From: Nitrospira sp.
GTDB lineage: Bacteria > Nitrospirota > Nitrospiria > Nitrospirales > Nitrospiraceae
Direction: 5' to 3'
NCBI GenBank assembly: GCA_035968315.1
Contig: JAVYIN010000008.1
Location: 104,879-168,878 of the forward strand
Length of the DNA stretch: 64,000 bases
Shown: positions 27,143 to 36,524 of the stretch, one piece after another
How positions within the stretch are numbered: the first letter of the stretch is position 1
Layout of the letters: every line of letters begins with the position of its first letter
Made by a program: the position numbers and the translations under genes
Notes under the pieces: model-generated
The model's database searches: none
Told to the model about the DNA's origin: nothing
Seen by the model: only the letters and a program-made list of their open reading frames with translations

Positions 27143-27874
27143 CTACATCACAATGCCGCCGCCCGCCTGTATCGTCTGCCCCGTCAACCAGCGCGCCGGC
27201 TCGCTCACGAGAAACGCCACCACCTCGGCAATGTCGCCTGGAAGCCCGATCCGTTTGAAGGGAGACTGCTCAATGCCCATCTGCCTGTACTGGTCCGTCA
27301 ACACCCCCGTATCGGTAAACCCCGGCGACACCGTGTTCACCGTAATCCCTCGCGGGGCGAGTTCATGCGCAATCCCCTGCGTAAATTGCTCGAGCGCCCC
27401 GCGGCTCCCAAGATAGGCCGTGGCGCCATAATAGTGGAGCTTGGTCCCGGCGCTGGAAATATTGACGATCCGCCCGTGATCGCGCAGCACCCTGGCCGCT
27501 TCTTGCATCGCAAAGTACGGCCCCTTGGCATGCAGATTCATGAGGGCCTCGACATCCGCTTCCGTCGTCTCCAAGAACGGCTTGGGCACGAACTTCCCGG
27601 CGTTGTTCACCAATATATCCAGCCGGCCGAATTGCGCCGCCGCGTCCGTGATCAACCGCCGCGCATCCGCCACCTGGCTCATATCGGCCTGCACGGCCAC
27701 GGCTTTCCCGCCCTTCGCCTGAATTCCTGCCACGACTTGCCTGGCCTTGTCCTCGCTGTGATGGTAATTCACCACCACCAGCGCGCCGTCCCCGGCCAGC
27801 CGTTCGGCGATGGCTCGTCCGATCCCGCTGGACGCACCGGTCACAATGGCCACTTTCCCGCTTAACGGCAGCAT
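27143..27874 (-). CDS. Short-chain dehydrogenase/reductase with altered catalytic Lys
   Basis: A 243-residue SDR of FabG type. The cofactor motif VTGASSGIGRAIAERLAG, NNAG, catalytic Ser in NISSAG and Tyr in ATAYLGSR are present. The Y-x3-K lysine, however, is Arg (codon CGC). C-terminal SPGFTDTG and the GGIVM end are normal. Cofactor is probably NADPH. Substrate is unknown; neighbours (nitroreductase, RidA, O-methyltransferase) point to small-molecule detoxification or secondary metabolism. Confidence 0.9.
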   Translation of the reverse strand: MLPLSGKVAIVTGASSGIGRAIAERLAGDGALVVVNYHHSEDKARQVVAGIQAKGGKAVAVQADMSQVADARRLITDAAAQFGRLDILVNNAGKFVPKPFLETTEADVEALMNLHAKGPYFAMQEAARVLRDHGRIVNISSAGTKLHYYGATAYLGSRGALEQFTQGIAHELAPRGITVNTVSPGFTDTGVLTDQYRQMGIEQSPFKRIGLPGDIAEVVAFLVSEPARWLTGQTIQAGGGIVM

Positions 27875-27886
27875 CCCCGTACCCTC

Positions 27887-28492
27887 TCACGACCGGCGTA
27901 GAAACAGTGGAACGCCCCACTGTCCTGCAAAGGTGATCTCCGCCAGCGGCTTCCGTTCCCGTGGCTTCACTTCGCGCTGCTGCAAATAGTCCGGGAGCAC
28001 GGTCAGATCACCGGGATACCCCACGGCGATCATCGCCACCGGCTCATAGCCGGACGGAATCGTGAGTTCCGCCCTCGTGCGCTCGATATCGAAGCCTGCC
28101 ATGGGGTGCCCGATCAGTCCGAGCGCGGACGCTTGGAGAAGCAGATTCTCAACGGCCATCCCGGTATCGTGAAAGGCATGCCGATTCGGCCGGCCGTCGT
28201 CTTCAAAATTCATCTGCGCCACGGAGAGCAGGAGTACGGGCGCCCGGCAGGCCCATTTGCGGTTGCCCTCCAACAGGCAGGCCAGAAGCCGGTCATACGC
28301 CGCCTGGTCGTCTTTGGTGGCCACGACAAACCGCCAGGGTTGCTCATTGCTGGAAGAGGGAGCCCAGCGCGCCGCCTCGAGCAGGGCACGAAGCTGCTCC
28401 GGCTCGACCCTCCGTTCATCGAATGCGCGGGGACTCCATCGCCGGGCGAGCAACTCATGAATCGGGGAGTCCGTCTCAGCAGGCTTCTCCAT
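27887..28492 (-). CDS. Nitroreductase-family flavoprotein
   Basis: A 201-residue FMN enzyme. The N-terminus has the family RRWSPRAFDERRVE (R-x-S-x-R-x-F) followed by LLEAARWAPSSSNEQPWRF. Later parts show DTGMAVENLLLQASALGLIGHPM and a C-terminal VAMIAVGYPG. It probably reduces nitroaromatics or quinones with NAD(P)H. It ends 12 bases before the SDR gene and begins 5 bases after the RND outer-membrane gene, so it may be co-transcribed with the efflux operon. Confidence 0.92.
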   Translation of the reverse strand: MEKPAETDSPIHELLARRWSPRAFDERRVEPEQLRALLEAARWAPSSSNEQPWRFVVATKDDQAAYDRLLACLLEGNRKWACRAPVLLLSVAQMNFEDDGRPNRHAFHDTGMAVENLLLQASALGLIGHPMAGFDIERTRAELTIPSGYEPVAMIAVGYPGDLTVLPDYLQQREVKPRERKPLAEITFAGQWGVPLFLRRS

Positions 28493-28497
28493 GGGGC

Positions 28498-29910
28498 TTA
28501 CTCCTTGGGTTCGTTCGCGCGCGCCATGTCGGGCGACCAGCCTCCGCCGAGCGCCTTGTAGAGCTGGACAACCGACACCAAATGGAGCCGGCGCGACCCC
28601 GTCACAGCCAATTCGGCTTCAAACAAATTGCGCCGCGCCACGAGCACATCGAGATAGTTGGCCAGTCCGCCCTTATACCGCAATTCGGCCAGACGCAGCG
28701 CGGATTGCAGCGCGTTGACTTGCGCCTGTTGCGCTTCATTCTGGGCGCGGGCGGTCCGCACCGAGACCAGGGCATCTTCCACTTCACGGAAGGCGGTCAA
28801 GACCGTTTTCTCGTACTGCGCGAGCGCTTGCTTGGCCTGGGCCTCGATCGCCTCCTGCTGATAGCCCAAGACCGGCCCGCTGAAGAGCGGCCCGGCAAAC
28901 CCCATCCCTCCGACGCCGAATGACGCGGGATCGGTGAAGAGTTTCGACAATTGCGGGCTGGCGGCACCGAGCAGTCCCGTGAGCGAGATCTTCGGAAACC
29001 GTTCCGCTTTGGCGGCGCCGATGCGGGCCGTCACCGCGGCCAGTTGCTGCTCTGCGTCAAGCAGATCCGGACGGCGCTGTAACAAGTCCGACGGAAGTCC
29101 GGCCGGCACCTCCGGAGGCACCACTTGCTCGTTCAACGGGCGGCCGCGCGGAATCGCGAAGGGCTTGCGGCCGAGCAGCACGCTCAGCTGGTTTTCCGCC
29201 TGCACCATCTGCCGCTCGAGTTCCGCCGACCGCGCGGCGGCGTTGGCCCGCTCGGCTTCAAACTGATCCGTATCCAGCCGCGAGGTCAGCCCCTGTTTCA
29301 ACCGCGCCTGGGCGATGCGGACGGATTCCTCCCACGATTGCAGCGTGTGCTTCGCAATATCCAGCTGCGCATCGAACTGGAGCAGGTTGAAGTAGCTTTC
29401 CGCGACCCCGCTGACCAGCTGCAGGACCACCGCGCGCCGATTCTCTTCTTTCGCCAGCAGATCCGCGCGCGCCGCTTCATTGGAGCGCCGGATGCGTCCC
29501 CAGACATCGAGCTCCCAGGAGAGATTTCCCTGCAGATAATAGTTGAACGGGTTGGCGAAACCGGGAAACAGGAAGATGGTCTTGCGGCCCAGGTTCGGCG
29601 CATTACCCGACGCGGTCATCCCGGGAAGAAAATCTGTTTTGGCCAGCAGGGCGCGGGCCTGAAACTCCTCCACTACCGCCGCCGCACGCTGGAGATCCTT
29701 GTTCTCAACCAGCGCGATCTTGATCAACCCCTGCAGCTGGTCATCCCGGAGCAACTCCCACCAGGGCAAGTTGGCCAGCGACGGGGCATCGGCGGGAGCC
29801 ACCGCCATCCGGAACTGGCCGCCCGTCTCCGTCTGGGGCCGTTCATAATCGGGCCCCAGCGCGCAGGAGGCGAGCATGGCCGAGAGTCCGAGGGCGAGAA
29901 ACCGCTGCAT
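28498..29910 (-). CDS. RND efflux outer-membrane lipoprotein (OprM/NodT type)
   Basis: A 470-residue TolC-like channel lipoprotein. Signal MQRFLALGLSAMLASCALGPDYERP carries a clear lipobox (LASC). The helical-barrel repeats are visible (AAAVVEEFQARALLAKTDFLPG, LDTDQFEAERANAAARSAELERQM). It exports drugs or metabolites across the outer membrane with the RND pump. It is the last of three tightly packed genes, 1 base from the permease gene. Confidence 0.95.
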   Translation of the reverse strand: MQRFLALGLSAMLASCALGPDYERPQTETGGQFRMAVAPADAPSLANLPWWELLRDDQLQGLIKIALVENKDLQRAAAVVEEFQARALLAKTDFLPGMTASGNAPNLGRKTIFLFPGFANPFNYYLQGNLSWELDVWGRIRRSNEAARADLLAKEENRRAVVLQLVSGVAESYFNLLQFDAQLDIAKHTLQSWEESVRIAQARLKQGLTSRLDTDQFEAERANAAARSAELERQMVQAENQLSVLLGRKPFAIPRGRPLNEQVVPPEVPAGLPSDLLQRRPDLLDAEQQLAAVTARIGAAKAERFPKISLTGLLGAASPQLSKLFTDPASFGVGGMGFAGPLFSGPVLGYQQEAIEAQAKQALAQYEKTVLTAFREVEDALVSVRTARAQNEAQQAQVNALQSALRLAELRYKGGLANYLDVLVARRNLFEAELAVTGSRRLHLVSVVQLYKALGGGWSPDMARANEPKE

Positions 29911-29911
29911 A

Positions 29912-32900
29912 TTAACGCTCCTCCTCCTGTGCCGGGTTCGACGTCTCCGCCGATCCGGCGGGAACGGCCGCGGCCGGCCGGCGGGTCGACAGCGTCCGGA
30001 TCAACACATAAAACAACGGCACGAAAAAGATCGCCAGGAACGTGGCGGCCAGCATGCCTCCCAACACGCCCGTCCCGATGGACTGGCGGCTGGCGGCGCC
30101 GGCCCCGCGCGCCATGACGAGGGGAAACATCCCGAAGATGAAGGCCATGGAGGTCATGATGATCGGGCGGAACCGCAGGCGCGCCGCGTCGATGGCCGAG
30201 TCGATCAATGGGCGGCCAGCCTCATACCGCGTATTGGCAAATTCGACGATCAAGATCGCGTTCTTGGCCGACAGGCCGATCAAGGTCACCAATCCGATCT
30301 GGAAGTAGATGTCATTCTCGAACCCCCGCATCCACACCGCGGACAAGGCGCCGAAGACCGCGAACGGCACCGCCAGAATCACCGCAAAGGGCACCACCCA
30401 GCTCTCGAACTGCGCCGCGAGGACCAGAAACACCATCAAGAGACCGACGGCAAACACCTGCCCGGACTGCCCGCCCACCCGCCGTTCCTGAAACGAAATG
30501 TTGCTGTAGTCGATGGCATAGCCCTGCGGAACGAGCACCTCTTTCCCCACACGGTCCAGCGCTTCGAGCGCCTGTCCGGAACTGTAGCCCGGCGCGGCGG
30601 CGCCCAGCACCAGGGCGGTATTATAGCCGTTGAAGTGGTTCACCGGATCCGGCCCGCTTTGATATTCCGTCGTGATGACCGTGTCCAGGGGAATCATGTT
30701 CGTGCCCTGGGCGCTCTGTGCCCGGACATAGATCTTGCCAATGTCCTGCGGAGTCGCGCGGTACTCGGCTTCCGCCTCCGTCTGGACATGATAGATGCGG
30801 CCGAATTTGACGAAGTCGTTGATGTACAGTGAACCGAAATAGGCTTGCAGCGTATCGAACACATCGGAAATCGGCACCCCGAGCGCCTTCGCCCGCTCCC
30901 GGTTCACGCGGGCATAGATCCGTGGCGCCGACACACGGAAATTCGTCCCGACCCGGCCGATGGCAGGCTCCTTTTGAGCCCGCTCCACGAACTGCTGGGT
31001 GACCGCCGCAAACTGTTTGAAATCGCCGCCGCCCGGATCCTGCACCTGCACGGAGAATCCGCCGACAGACCCCACGCCGCGAATCGCGGGCGCGTTAAAG
31101 GCCAGCAGCAGCGCTTCGGGAATCTTGGCAAACTCCCCATAGGCGGCGCCCACCAGGGCCTTCACATGGTTCTGCGGTTCCGTGCGCTCATCCCACAGCT
31201 TCAGCGGCACAAACATCGTCGCCGCGTTCGGCCCTCTGGTCCCGAACACAAAGTTCTGGCCGGACAGGGCATCGGTCGAATGCACGGCGGGATGCCCCTG
31301 GAAAAACCGTTCGATCCGTTCCAGCACCGCGTCGGTCCGTTGTTTTGAGGCCCCATCGGGCAACTGCACGACGGTGATGAAATAGCCTTGATCCTCTTCC
31401 GGCAGAAAACTCTTCGGAAGCGATTGAAACAGGCCGATGGAGACCACCACTAACAGGGCGAAGAGCACCATGAACCGGTTCGGCCTCGCCACCAAGGCCC
31501 CCACTCCGTGCATATAGCCCTGCTGCGTGCGGCCGAACAGCCGGTCGAACAGCACCCAAAATCCGGCCCGCTCGCCATGATGCGGAACCAGAACCATGGC
31601 GCAGAGCGCCGGACTGAGCGTGAGCGCCACAAACCCCGAAACCGTCACTGAAATCGCGATCGTCGCCGCAAACTGTTTGTACAGCGCGCCCGTGATGCCC
31701 CCGACAAACCCGACCGGCACAAAGACCGACACCAGCACTAGCACGATCGCGATGATCGGAGCCGTGACTTCCCTCATCGCCCGTTTGGCCGCCTCTTTCG
31801 CCGATACCCGGTCTTCGCGCATATGGCGTTCGACGTTTTCGACGACCACAATCGCGTCGTCCACCACGATCCCGATCGCGAGCACCATGCCGAACAGCGT
31901 GATCGTGTTGATCGAGAAACCCAGCGCATACAGGCCGATGAACGTGCCGATCAGCGAAACCGGCACCGCCACGGTGGGGATGATCGTGGCGCGCCAGCTT
32001 TGGAGAAACAGATAGACCACCAGGACGACGAGCACCATCGCCTCGGCCAGGGTCTTCACCACTTCTTTGATAGAGACATCGATAAACCGCGTCGTGTCGT
32101 AGGGAATGTCGTAAGACACGCCGGCGGGGAAATTCTTCGCCAGTTCATCCATCTGGGCACGCGTGCGGCGTATCGTATCCAGCGCGTTGGCGCCGGGCGA
32201 GAGGAAGGTGAGAATGAACGTCGTCGGTTTGCTGTTCCAGCGGCCTTCCAGCGCATAGGATTGCGCGCCCAGTTCGATCCGGGCCACATCTTTGAGCCGC
32301 ACCGCCGAGCCGTCCGGCAGCGCGCGCACGATCAGCTCCTCGAATTCTTTGACGTCGGTCAGGCGCCCTTTGGTAATGATCGGGATCGTCAGCTCCGTGC
32401 CTTTCGGCGCCGGTTCACGCCCGATCGTTCCGGACGGGTAATCGCGGTTCTGCTCTCGAATCACATTGGCCACATCGCTCGGGGTGAGGCCGAGCCGGGC
32501 CATGAGCATCGGGTTCAAGATGATCCGCATGCTGTAGTTCTGCTGTCCGAAGACAAGGGCGTCGCCCACGCCTTTGACGCGTTTCAGGTCGTCGGCGATC
32601 CGGAGAATGGCGTAGTTAGAGAGGAACACGGCGTCATGGCGCGGATCGGTGGATTTCAACGCGATGACCCCCACCAGATCGGGAGACATCTTTTTCACGG
32701 AAATGCCCTGGCGGACGACCTCGGGAGGCAGCTGCGGCTCCGCCAGTTTCTCGCGATTCTGCGTCTGCACCTGCGCAATATCGGGGTCCGTGCCGATCTC
32801 GAACGTCAGCTTGATCGTCACGTGCCCGTCGTTGCTGCTGCTGGACTCGAAGTACAGCAGATTGTCGATGCCCGGGAGCGTCACCTCGATGGGCCGGGCC

Positions 32901-33085
32901 ACCGATTCGGCCGCCACGTCGGCGCTCGCGCCGGGATAGTCGGCATCGATCTGCACGACCGGCGGTGTGATTTCGGGAAATTGGGCGACCGGAAGGAATT
33001 GCAACGCGAGCAAACCCATCACCACGATGATGATGGAGACCACCGAGGCCAGAATCGGCCGGTCGATGAAAACGTGACCGTTCAC
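29912..33085 (-). CDS. RND-family multidrug efflux permease (AcrB/HAE1 type)
   Basis: A 1057-residue inner-membrane proton antiporter. The start MNGHVFIDRPILASVVSIIIVVMG is typical. The proton relay residues are present: the Asp pair in GIVVDDAIVVVENVERHM (TM4) and the Lys in GLSAKNAILIVEF (TM10). Two large periplasmic porter/docking regions lie between TM1-2 and TM7-8. The length matches HAE-1 pumps. It works with the adaptor (33089-34279) and outer-membrane factor (28498-29910). Amphiphilic-drug export is the family role. Confidence 0.97.
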   Translation of the reverse strand: MNGHVFIDRPILASVVSIIIVVMGLLALQFLPVAQFPEITPPVVQIDADYPGASADVAAESVARPIEVTLPGIDNLLYFESSSSNDGHVTIKLTFEIGTDPDIAQVQTQNREKLAEPQLPPEVVRQGISVKKMSPDLVGVIALKSTDPRHDAVFLSNYAILRIADDLKRVKGVGDALVFGQQNYSMRIILNPMLMARLGLTPSDVANVIREQNRDYPSGTIGREPAPKGTELTIPIITKGRLTDVKEFEELIVRALPDGSAVRLKDVARIELGAQSYALEGRWNSKPTTFILTFLSPGANALDTIRRTRAQMDELAKNFPAGVSYDIPYDTTRFIDVSIKEVVKTLAEAMVLVVLVVYLFLQSWRATIIPTVAVPVSLIGTFIGLYALGFSINTITLFGMVLAIGIVVDDAIVVVENVERHMREDRVSAKEAAKRAMREVTAPIIAIVLVLVSVFVPVGFVGGITGALYKQFAATIAISVTVSGFVALTLSPALCAMVLVPHHGERAGFWVLFDRLFGRTQQGYMHGVGALVARPNRFMVLFALLVVVSIGLFQSLPKSFLPEEDQGYFITVVQLPDGASKQRTDAVLERIERFFQGHPAVHSTDALSGQNFVFGTRGPNAATMFVPLKLWDERTEPQNHVKALVGAAYGEFAKIPEALLLAFNAPAIRGVGSVGGFSVQVQDPGGGDFKQFAAVTQQFVERAQKEPAIGRVGTNFRVSAPRIYARVNRERAKALGVPISDVFDTLQAYFGSLYINDFVKFGRIYHVQTEAEAEYRATPQDIGKIYVRAQSAQGTNMIPLDTVITTEYQSGPDPVNHFNGYNTALVLGAAAPGYSSGQALEALDRVGKEVLVPQGYAIDYSNISFQERRVGGQSGQVFAVGLLMVFLVLAAQFESWVVPFAVILAVPFAVFGALSAVWMRGFENDIYFQIGLVTLIGLSAKNAILIVEFANTRYEAGRPLIDSAIDAARLRFRPIIMTSMAFIFGMFPLVMARGAGAASRQSIGTGVLGGMLAATFLAIFFVPLFYVLIRTLSTRRPAAAVPAGSAETSNPAQEEER

Positions 33086-33088
33086 GCG

Positions 33089-34279
33089 TTATCCTTGTTG
33101 AGGAGCAGGGGAATGAGGTTCGGCGGCCGGGGCCGGGGCCGCGCCGACCGGAACCGCCTTCACCGGCGCACCGGGACCGATTTTCATAAGGCCGTTGACG
33201 ACCACCCGGTCTCCGGGCTTCAGCCCTTCGTCGATCAGCCACTGGTCCCCTTTCCAGTCGGCCGCGACGATATCGCGGATCTGCACCGTGTCATCGGGAC
33301 CGACCACGTAGACAAAGGGCCCTTTTGGCCCCTGCAACACGGCGCGTTGCGGGATGAGAATCGCGTCGGTCTTCGTATCGCCGGTGAACCGGACTTTCAC
33401 GAATTGGCCGGGCAGCAACAGCCGCTGCGGATTCGGGACGGTAAGCCGGACCTGGCGGGCGCCGGTCTCCGAGCGCAATCCCGGTTCGAGAAGGTCCAGC
33501 ACCGCCTCCTGCGGAAAGAGCGTGCCGTCCATCAAGGTGAGACGGCCGCGCAAATGATACACGCCGGGGTGGTGAATCTTCTTGGACTCGATATCGCGCC
33601 GCCGCTTCAAGATGAAGCTCTCCGGGACGCTCACCACCACGAACATCGGATCGACCTGGTGAATCGTCGTCAGCAAATCCGTTTGGGCGGATACCAGCCG
33701 GCCTTCATAGTAACGGCTGCGCTCGATCAACCCGTCGATCGGCGCCGTGATCAGTGTGTTATCCAGGTCGAACTGCGCTTTAATCAGGTCCGCCTGCGCG
33801 GCCTGCAGCAGCGCCCGCGCCGCCATGTCTTCGGCGACCGCATCATCGACATCCTTCTGGCTTACGGCCTGTTCGGCCAGCAGGGGCTTCACTCGGGCCA
33901 GGTCTTGTCGGGCCTGCACGAGCTTGGCTTGGGCCTGAGCGATCTTGGCCTTGGCGCTCGCTTGCGCGGCCTGGAACGGGACCGGATCGATCTGATACAG
34001 CCGGTCGCCTTTTTTCACATCGCGCCCTTCGGGATACAAGACCGCCTTGAGCAGACCCGTCACCTGGGAACGGATCTCGACGGGACGCGAGGCTTCGGCC
34101 TGGCCGATAAATTCCGGCTCGTCGGGAATCGTGTGCGTCGTGACCGTCATCACCTCGACTTGCGCCACCGGCGGCGCCGGCGCGGAACCGGCATCCGGCT
34201 TACAACCGACCGTCCCCAGAGCCGCAGCAACGGCGATGAGCAGGGTGAGCCCACTGTCAATGACACGCTTTGCCATCAT
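33089..34279 (-). CDS. RND efflux periplasmic adaptor (membrane fusion protein)
   Basis: About 396 residues. The signal sequence (LTLLIAVAAALGTVGC) ends at a probable lipidation Cys. The lipoyl/hairpin/beta-barrel order of AcrA-like adaptors is seen: VEIRSQVTGLLKAVLYPEGRDVKKGDRL, the coiled hairpin AQASAKAKIAQAQAKLVQARQDL, and GRLTLMDG with a C-terminal Ala/Pro-rich tail. The start is placed at the ATG 34279; an ATG at 34300 is also possible, and neither has a strong ribosome-binding site. It is the first gene of the RND operon. Confidence 0.93.
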   Translation of the reverse strand: MMAKRVIDSGLTLLIAVAAALGTVGCKPDAGSAPAPPVAQVEVMTVTTHTIPDEPEFIGQAEASRPVEIRSQVTGLLKAVLYPEGRDVKKGDRLYQIDPVPFQAAQASAKAKIAQAQAKLVQARQDLARVKPLLAEQAVSQKDVDDAVAEDMAARALLQAAQADLIKAQFDLDNTLITAPIDGLIERSRYYEGRLVSAQTDLLTTIHQVDPMFVVVSVPESFILKRRRDIESKKIHHPGVYHLRGRLTLMDGTLFPQEAVLDLLEPGLRSETGARQVRLTVPNPQRLLLPGQFVKVRFTGDTKTDAILIPQRAVLQGPKGPFVYVVGPDDTVQIRDIVAADWKGDQWLIDEGLKPGDRVVVNGLMKIGPGAPVKAVPVGAAPAPAAEPHSPAPQQG

Positions 34280-34512
34280 GCGTATTCCATAAGAAGACAT
34301 ATCGAGGCCAGTGTACCTCTTCCCCCCCTGGTTTCTCTACCCTGCCAGGCCCGAACGAACGGCAGAGCAATCCTGGCTGCCCCGCGCCCTGTTGGGCGCA
34401 AAAAGATTGCGGAACGCCGCCAACTCGCCTATCCTGTGGCGTCACCATGCTGCTGAACCATCAGCCTGCGATCGTCACCCAGCGAGCCTGAATCGATCTT
34501 CACCCACCGCCG

Positions 34513-35418
34513 ATGAAATACGCCTGTGAATATCTCCTGCTCCGCTTCGCCGACCTGCTGTTCCAAGCGCTCCCGCGCGCCTGGGCCATCGCGCTCGGTG
34601 AGTGGATTTTTCTCCGCCTGCCGGCGCTGATTCCCAAACGCCAGGCGCTGATCCTGGACAATCTCGCCCGGACCTTTCCCGGCTCCTCACCAGAAGACCG
34701 GGCCCGCATCGCCCAGGCTGTCTGGCGCAACCTCGGACGCACGGCCATCGAGTTCGTCCGCATCACCGACTATGCCCGCCACACCCTTGAAGACCTCGTG
34801 GTGGTGGAGGGACGGGAACATATGGACCGGGCCGTCAAGGAAGGGAAGGGCGTCATCATCCTCACGGCCCACTTCACGAACTGGGAACTGACGGGATCCT
34901 TCATTCAACGCCAGTTCGGCTCGATGACGGCGATTGCCCGTCCCGTGCACAATCCCTATGTCGAACGATGGGTCCAGCGGAAACGTCTCTCCGGCGGGAT
35001 GAAGATCATCCCCGCACAGGACGCGGTCAAAGCCTCGCTCAAATGTCTGAAGGCCAACGGCATCGTCGGCATCCTGATCGACCAAAGCCTCTCCTCCGGC
35101 CTGCTCGTCGATTTCTTTGGCCGGCCCGCCGGGACCACCACGCTGCCGGCCCTGCTGCATCTGCGCACCGGCGCGCCCGTTGTCATGACCTACACCCTGC
35201 GTGAAGACGGCCGGTTTCGGCACGTGTACCAACCAGTGGTCTTTCCCCCGGTTGCCGAGGATGCTGATCGCATTTTGATCTATACCAAGGCCATCAACAC
35301 CCTCTTCGAGGATCTCATCCGCCGCTATCCGGAAAACTGGTTTTGGATCCATAACCGCTGGAAACGCGCCGAGTCCCTGCCCGAGACCGCCGCCGATCCC
35401 GATCAGAGCGCCTTGTGA
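34513..35418 (+). CDS. Lipid A acyltransferase (LpxL/HtrB family)
   Basis: A 301-residue membrane-associated acyltransferase that adds a secondary acyl chain to lipid A. The H-x4-E motif is in ILTAHFTNWELTG, followed by the substrate motif ARPVHNPYVERWVQRKR and, further on, IGILIDQSL and PENWFWIHNRWK. An N-terminal hydrophobic helix anchors it. Length is typical. Its 3' end overlaps the convergent CDGSH gene by 16 bases. Position (lauroyl vs myristoyl) is not decided. Confidence 0.93.
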   Translation: MKYACEYLLLRFADLLFQALPRAWAIALGEWIFLRLPALIPKRQALILDNLARTFPGSSPEDRARIAQAVWRNLGRTAIEFVRITDYARHTLEDLVVVEGREHMDRAVKEGKGVIILTAHFTNWELTGSFIQRQFGSMTAIARPVHNPYVERWVQRKRLSGGMKIIPAQDAVKASLKCLKANGIVGILIDQSLSSGLLVDFFGRPAGTTTLPALLHLRTGAPVVMTYTLREDGRFRHVYQPVVFPPVAEDADRILIYTKAINTLFEDLIRRYPENWFWIHNRWKRAESLPETAADPDQSAL

Positions 35419-35639
35419 GCCCCGTCACAGAAGGGCGGATTCTTCGTCTGCTTGCACTGGCACAGGGCCACCTGCTTCTTCTCGGTTGCCGTAAATTCCA
35501 TGGGCGTGAAGTCAGTGCCTTTGTGCGCGCCGTCACAAAACGGTTGGTTCTTAGACCGGCCGCACCGGCACCAATAATAGGTCCCCGGCTCCAACGACAA
35601 CACCACTGGTTGCTTGGCTGCAATGACTGGTTGTTCCAT
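35403..35639 (-). CDS. CDGSH iron-sulfur domain protein
   Basis: A 78-residue protein with two CDGSH-type [2Fe-2S] motifs: CRCGRSKNQPFCDGAH and CQCKQTKNPPFCDGAH. Each holds three Cys and one His as ligands, as in the tandem (CISD3-like) bacterial proteins. Such proteins are redox or cluster-transfer proteins. The start at 35639 is set by GGAGG 7 bases before the ATG. It is the last gene of the DoxX-pirin operon. Confidence 0.93.
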   Translation of the reverse strand: MEQPVIAAKQPVVLSLEPGTYYWCRCGRSKNQPFCDGAHKGTDFTPMEFTATEKKQVALCQCKQTKNPPFCDGAHKAL

Positions 35640-35662
35640 GAGCTCTCCTCCCATTCGTGAGA

Positions 35663-36109
35663 TTACAAATAGAGCGGCTTGATCGGTGAGATGACCGCCG
35701 CCGGATCGTTTTTCCACACCGACTCATCCGCATCGACATACAGTTCGACTTCGTTCCCGTCCGGATCGCGGAGATAGAGACTCTGGCTCACGGTATGATC
35801 ACTCATCCCGTCGATCGTCACGCCAGCCTGCTCCAGTTCACGCTTCGCGGCGCGCAATTCGTCCAGGCTGTCTCCGACCTTGATCCCAATGTGATAGAGG
35901 CCCCGGCGCCTCCCTGTTGAAGGGCCTGGCGCATCGCCCACCTGGATCAGCAGCAGCTCATGATGCGTGCGGCCGGACGTGAGGGCCGCCGCCGCGCCAT
36001 TGAAGATCCGGCCGACTTCAGTGAACCCCAGCAGGTCCCGATAGAAGGCCAGTGACCGTTGCAGATCTTTCACATAGAACACGACATGGCCGAGATAGTG
36101 CGCTTTCAT
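35663..36109 (-). CDS. VOC-family (glyoxalase/dioxygenase-like) protein
   Basis: A 148-residue two-module VOC protein. The first module starts YLGHVVFYVKDLQRSLAFYRDLLGF and contains HHELLLIQV; the second has LYHIGIKV and YLRDPDGNEVELYVD. His and Glu metal ligands are retained. It resembles catechol-2,3-dioxygenase-like extradiol enzymes. Metal and substrate are not known. It sits 4 bases from another VOC gene. Confidence 0.88.
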   Translation of the reverse strand: MKAHYLGHVVFYVKDLQRSLAFYRDLLGFTEVGRIFNGAAAALTSGRTHHELLLIQVGDAPGPSTGRRRGLYHIGIKVGDSLDELRAAKRELEQAGVTIDGMSDHTVSQSLYLRDPDGNEVELYVDADESVWKNDPAAVISPIKPLYL

Positions 36110-36113
36110 CGGT

Positions 36114-36524
36114 TCACCTCCTGAACGTGATGCCGGCCTTCTGGACCTCCTGATAGGGGAGGAGCCAGACCAGCGATTCGTCGCTCAGATCGCCAACCTG
36201 AATCCGGTTTCCCCAGGGATCGCGAAAGTCGCAACGGAAACCGGGGTGCAGCGTCAGCTTGTACTTCTGCGTCAGTTTTTTTCTGACTTCCTTGATCTGC
36301 CGCGCGTCGCGGACCATCAAGCCGAAATGTTTCACCCGATCAGGCTGTAGTTGCTCGACCTCGAAGATCGCCATGAACTGATGCTCGCCCAGCTTGCACC
36401 AGGCGGCTCCCTCGCCCCCGCGCAGCATCTTCAGGCCGAAGACATCGGAATAGAACTTCACGGCTTTCTTCGCATCGGTCACTTCGATGACCACGTGATT
36501 GCAGCCATAGACTTGCACAGCCAT
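36114..36524 (-). CDS. VOC-family protein
   Basis: A 136-residue protein with N-terminal VQVYGCNHVVIEVTDAKKAVKFYSDVFGLKML and second module VKHFGLMVRDARQ with FRDPWGNRIQVGDL. Metal-ligand His and the terminal Glu position (Gln here) are only partly conserved, so it may be a binding rather than catalytic member. The start overlaps the stop of the FrnE-type gene by one base (TGATG), showing translational coupling. Confidence 0.85.
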   Translation of the reverse strand: MAVQVYGCNHVVIEVTDAKKAVKFYSDVFGLKMLRGGEGAAWCKLGEHQFMAIFEVEQLQPDRVKHFGLMVRDARQIKEVRKKLTQKYKLTLHPGFRCDFRDPWGNRIQVGDLSDESLVWLLPYQEVQKAGITFRR

